A stretch of 64,000 bases of DNA. It comes from CAZCDS01 sp964497585 (GTDB lineage Bacteria > Desulfobacterota > Desulfomonilia > Desulfomonilales > Desulfomonilaceae). Below are positions 62,512 to 64,000 of this stretch, piece after piece (positions within the stretch are counted from its first letter, which is position 1; every line of letters starts with the position of its first letter). The notes beneath the pieces are model-generated. The model saw only the letters and a list, made by a program, of their open reading frames with translations, searched no databases and was not told where the DNA came from. Both the position numbers and the translations under genes were made by a program. The DNA lies in contig CAZCDS010000006.1 of NCBI GenBank assembly GCA_964497585.1, positions 115,307-179,306 on the forward strand, given 5' to 3'.

Positions 62512-63666
62512 CTACTCCGTTGCGAAGATGCTGACGTTGCCGTAGATGCCCACGCCGCCGATATTGTGTACGAGCCCGATCTTCGGATCAGGGACCTGCA
62601 TCTCACCGGCCTCACCTCTCAATTGGAGGACGATCGTTCTGATCTGCGATCCTCCGGTCGCGCCGATGGGATGACCCTTGGAGAGCAATCCGCCATCCAC
62701 GTTCACCGGTATGTTTCCTTCCTTGTACGTCTCTTTGTTTCGGATGAGTTCCTTGCCCTGACCCGGCTCCGCGAATCCGAGGTCTTCGTACGCCATCATC
62801 TCCGCGATGGTGAAGCAGTCATGAACCTCGGCAACGTCGATGTCCGAAGCCTTGATCCCCGCCATCTCATATGCTTGTTTCCCCGCCAGTTGCGCGCATT
62901 TCAAGCCGCTGAAGCTGTCCCGTCCTGCCATGTTAATCGGCGAGGTGGCCATGCCGAGTCCTTTGATGTAAACGGGTTTTTCCACAAGGTCCTTGGCCTT
63001 TTCCGCGTTCGCGACAATCACACAGGAGGAGCCGTCAGCGTTCGCGCAGCAGTCGAACATCTTCAACGGGGTCGCGATGTACTTCGGTTGAAGGATCTTC
63101 TCCAGATCGAGTGACTTGCGGAAGACCGCCTTTTCGTTGATCTGCCCGTACGTTGAGGACTTCAGCCGGATGAGCGCCAGATCCTCCTCGGTGGTCCCAT
63201 ATTTCTCCATGTGTCCTCGTGCGTACATCGCGTAGTACGCGGGCATCATGGTCCCGAATGGCGCTTCCCACTGGATATCCGCGCCTCTACCCATTCTCTC
63301 TTGGGATTCGGCCGAGGAAATCTCCGACATCTTCTGGAAGCCGAGCACGAGCACCACGTCGTGAAGCCCCGACGCGATGAGCGCGTAGGCCGTTCGCAGC
63401 CCTGTGGAACTCGACGAACAGACGCTCTCCACATAGAATGTGGGTTGCGGGTTCAGGCCGAGATACTCGGCCATGAGCCCCGACGGAGTCCGCTGTTTGT
63501 CGTACTCCGGTGCGGAGCAAATCACCGAAGCGTCTACCTGTTCGGGTTTGAGGCCGGCATCTTTCATGGCCTCACGGTACGCCTCGAACGCGAGTTCGCG
63601 TATCGAGCCCTCGTACGCCCTGACAAATGTGCTCTGACCCACGCCGATCACGGCAACCTGTGACAT
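62512..63666 (-). CDS. Thiolase family protein (SCP-x/acetyl-CoA acyltransferase-like)
   Basis: 384 residues starting at the ATG at 63666, with AAGGAGG upstream. The thiolase fold is shown by the nucleophile ESVCSSSSTGLRTAY (Cys83), the EVHDCFTIAEMMAYED His region and the C-terminal NVDGGLLSKGHPIGATGGSQI catalytic His motif. It lacks the second active-site Cys motif of biosynthetic thiolases in clear form and resembles the SCP2-thiolase-like group that works with DUF35 partners. The cytoplasmic acyl-CoA substrate is unknown. Confidence 0.9.
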   Translation of the reverse strand: MSQVAVIGVGQSTFVRAYEGSIRELAFEAYREAMKDAGLKPEQVDASVICSAPEYDKQRTPSGLMAEYLGLNPQPTFYVESVCSSSSTGLRTAYALIASGLHDVVLVLGFQKMSEISSAESQERMGRGADIQWEAPFGTMMPAYYAMYARGHMEKYGTTEEDLALIRLKSSTYGQINEKAVFRKSLDLEKILQPKYIATPLKMFDCCANADGSSCVIVANAEKAKDLVEKPVYIKGLGMATSPINMAGRDSFSGLKCAQLAGKQAYEMAGIKASDIDVAEVHDCFTIAEMMAYEDLGFAEPGQGKELIRNKETYKEGNIPVNVDGGLLSKGHPIGATGGSQIRTIVLQLRGEAGEMQVPDPKIGLVHNIGGVGIYGNVSIFATE

Positions 63667-64000
63667 GTATTCCTCCTTGCGTGGAAAGGTGCTCTTTGCT
63701 TGGAAGGAAGCGAATGATACCATACCGATCGAACCAGATCAACGCACGGTCACGACGGATGGTGATCGTTGACCAGAACAACCTGCCGGCCTCGATGACG
63801 AATCCCTAGAGGCGTTGGTCGCGGATTGATGTAAGCAGTCTTCCTCGCAAGGGGTGTTGTCTATACATACATTGCGATGAGCCGTGACATGTGCTGGTCA
63901 CAGCGGATCACCGACGAAGGCGGAGAGGTCTACCAGTATGAAACCATAGAGTTTTTGGGGAGGGGTCCGGGGAGCTATACTTTCGCCATTTTTGTAAGGT
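63667..64000. other. Right-edge intergenic DNA, possible gene start
   Basis: An ATG frame at 63877 stays open to the window end (about 41 codons, starting MSRDMCWSQRITDEGGEVYQ). Too little is visible to judge whether it is a gene, and no ribosome binding site stands out. Confidence 0.3.

Noticed and set aside
1..64000. tRNA, rRNA genes or CRISPR array
   Set aside because: No T-loop/anticodon pattern, rRNA-like segment or regularly spaced short repeat was recognised by reading; small tRNAs could still be missed without a dedicated scan.

Overview
The window reads as chromosomal DNA from an anaerobic, sulfur-metabolising bacterium, most likely Desulfobacterota (the former Deltaproteobacteria, Desulfomonile/Syntrophobacter-like). 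No rRNA or tRNA gene was recognised, so this rests on gene content: a periplasmic [NiFe] hydrogenase without membrane anchor, a siroheme-decarboxylase (AhbA/AhbB-type) gene beside hemL, a Tat-exported polysulfide/thiosulfate-reductase-like molybdoenzyme with its FeS and NrfD partners, a Re-citrate/homocitrate-synthase-like enzyme, HflKC, and MetX/MetW methionine synthesis. The genus is not fixed by anything seen here.

Layout. 1-7.3 kb is accessory-looking: a BI-1 membrane protein, an exported 17-repeat ankyrin protein, a HepT/MntA toxin-antitoxin pair bracketed by two near-identical direct repeats (a diverged third copy lies upstream), a REC-PAS-PAS regulator and a GNAT acetyltransferase. 7.7-16.3 kb holds a PpiD/SurA-like periplasmic foldase, the hydrogenase operon, hemL with the siroheme-decarboxylase-like gene, and a nucleoside-phosphorylase-like enzyme. 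At 16.4 kb a consensus promoter leads directly into a structured, terminator-ended transcript with no ORF, a candidate small RNA.

16.6-29.8 kb carries mixed metabolism: a crotonase, a metallo-beta-lactamase fold hydrolase, a BioF-like synthase, a MoxR ATPase/VWA protein pair, a PhoU-like protein, the thiM-thiE-thiL operon, and a cytidylate-kinase-like protein with a BON-like tail. 30.1-37.1 kb is the most coherent system: molybdoenzyme, four-cluster ferredoxin, NrfD quinone-side subunit, TorD chaperone, a single-TM protein, two half-length YeeE/YedE sulfur transporters, a small exported protein and a Rieske protein, all on the plus strand. I read it as a sulfur-compound respiration and uptake module.

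37.2-53 kb is mostly on the minus strand: a B12-binding radical SAM enzyme, hflK-hflC, two hypotheticals, the overlapping operon hisS-aspS-HMGL-like synthase (the synthase carries an unusual C-terminal Cache-like domain), a STAS protein with duplicated C-terminal motifs, metX-metW, and an M3-like peptidase. 52.9-54.3 kb is gene-poor apart from one small zinc-ribbon candidate. 54.3-64 kb carries a lipoprotein, metG, a UDPGP-family uridylyltransferase next to a phosphohexomutase, a PQQ-type propeller, and a thiolase/DUF35 pair.

Dispersed GC-rich palindromes of the CCCTCACCC...GGAGAGGG type recur between genes (18.4, 21.0, 24.6 and 42.4 kb) and may intrude into the Rieske gene 5' end.
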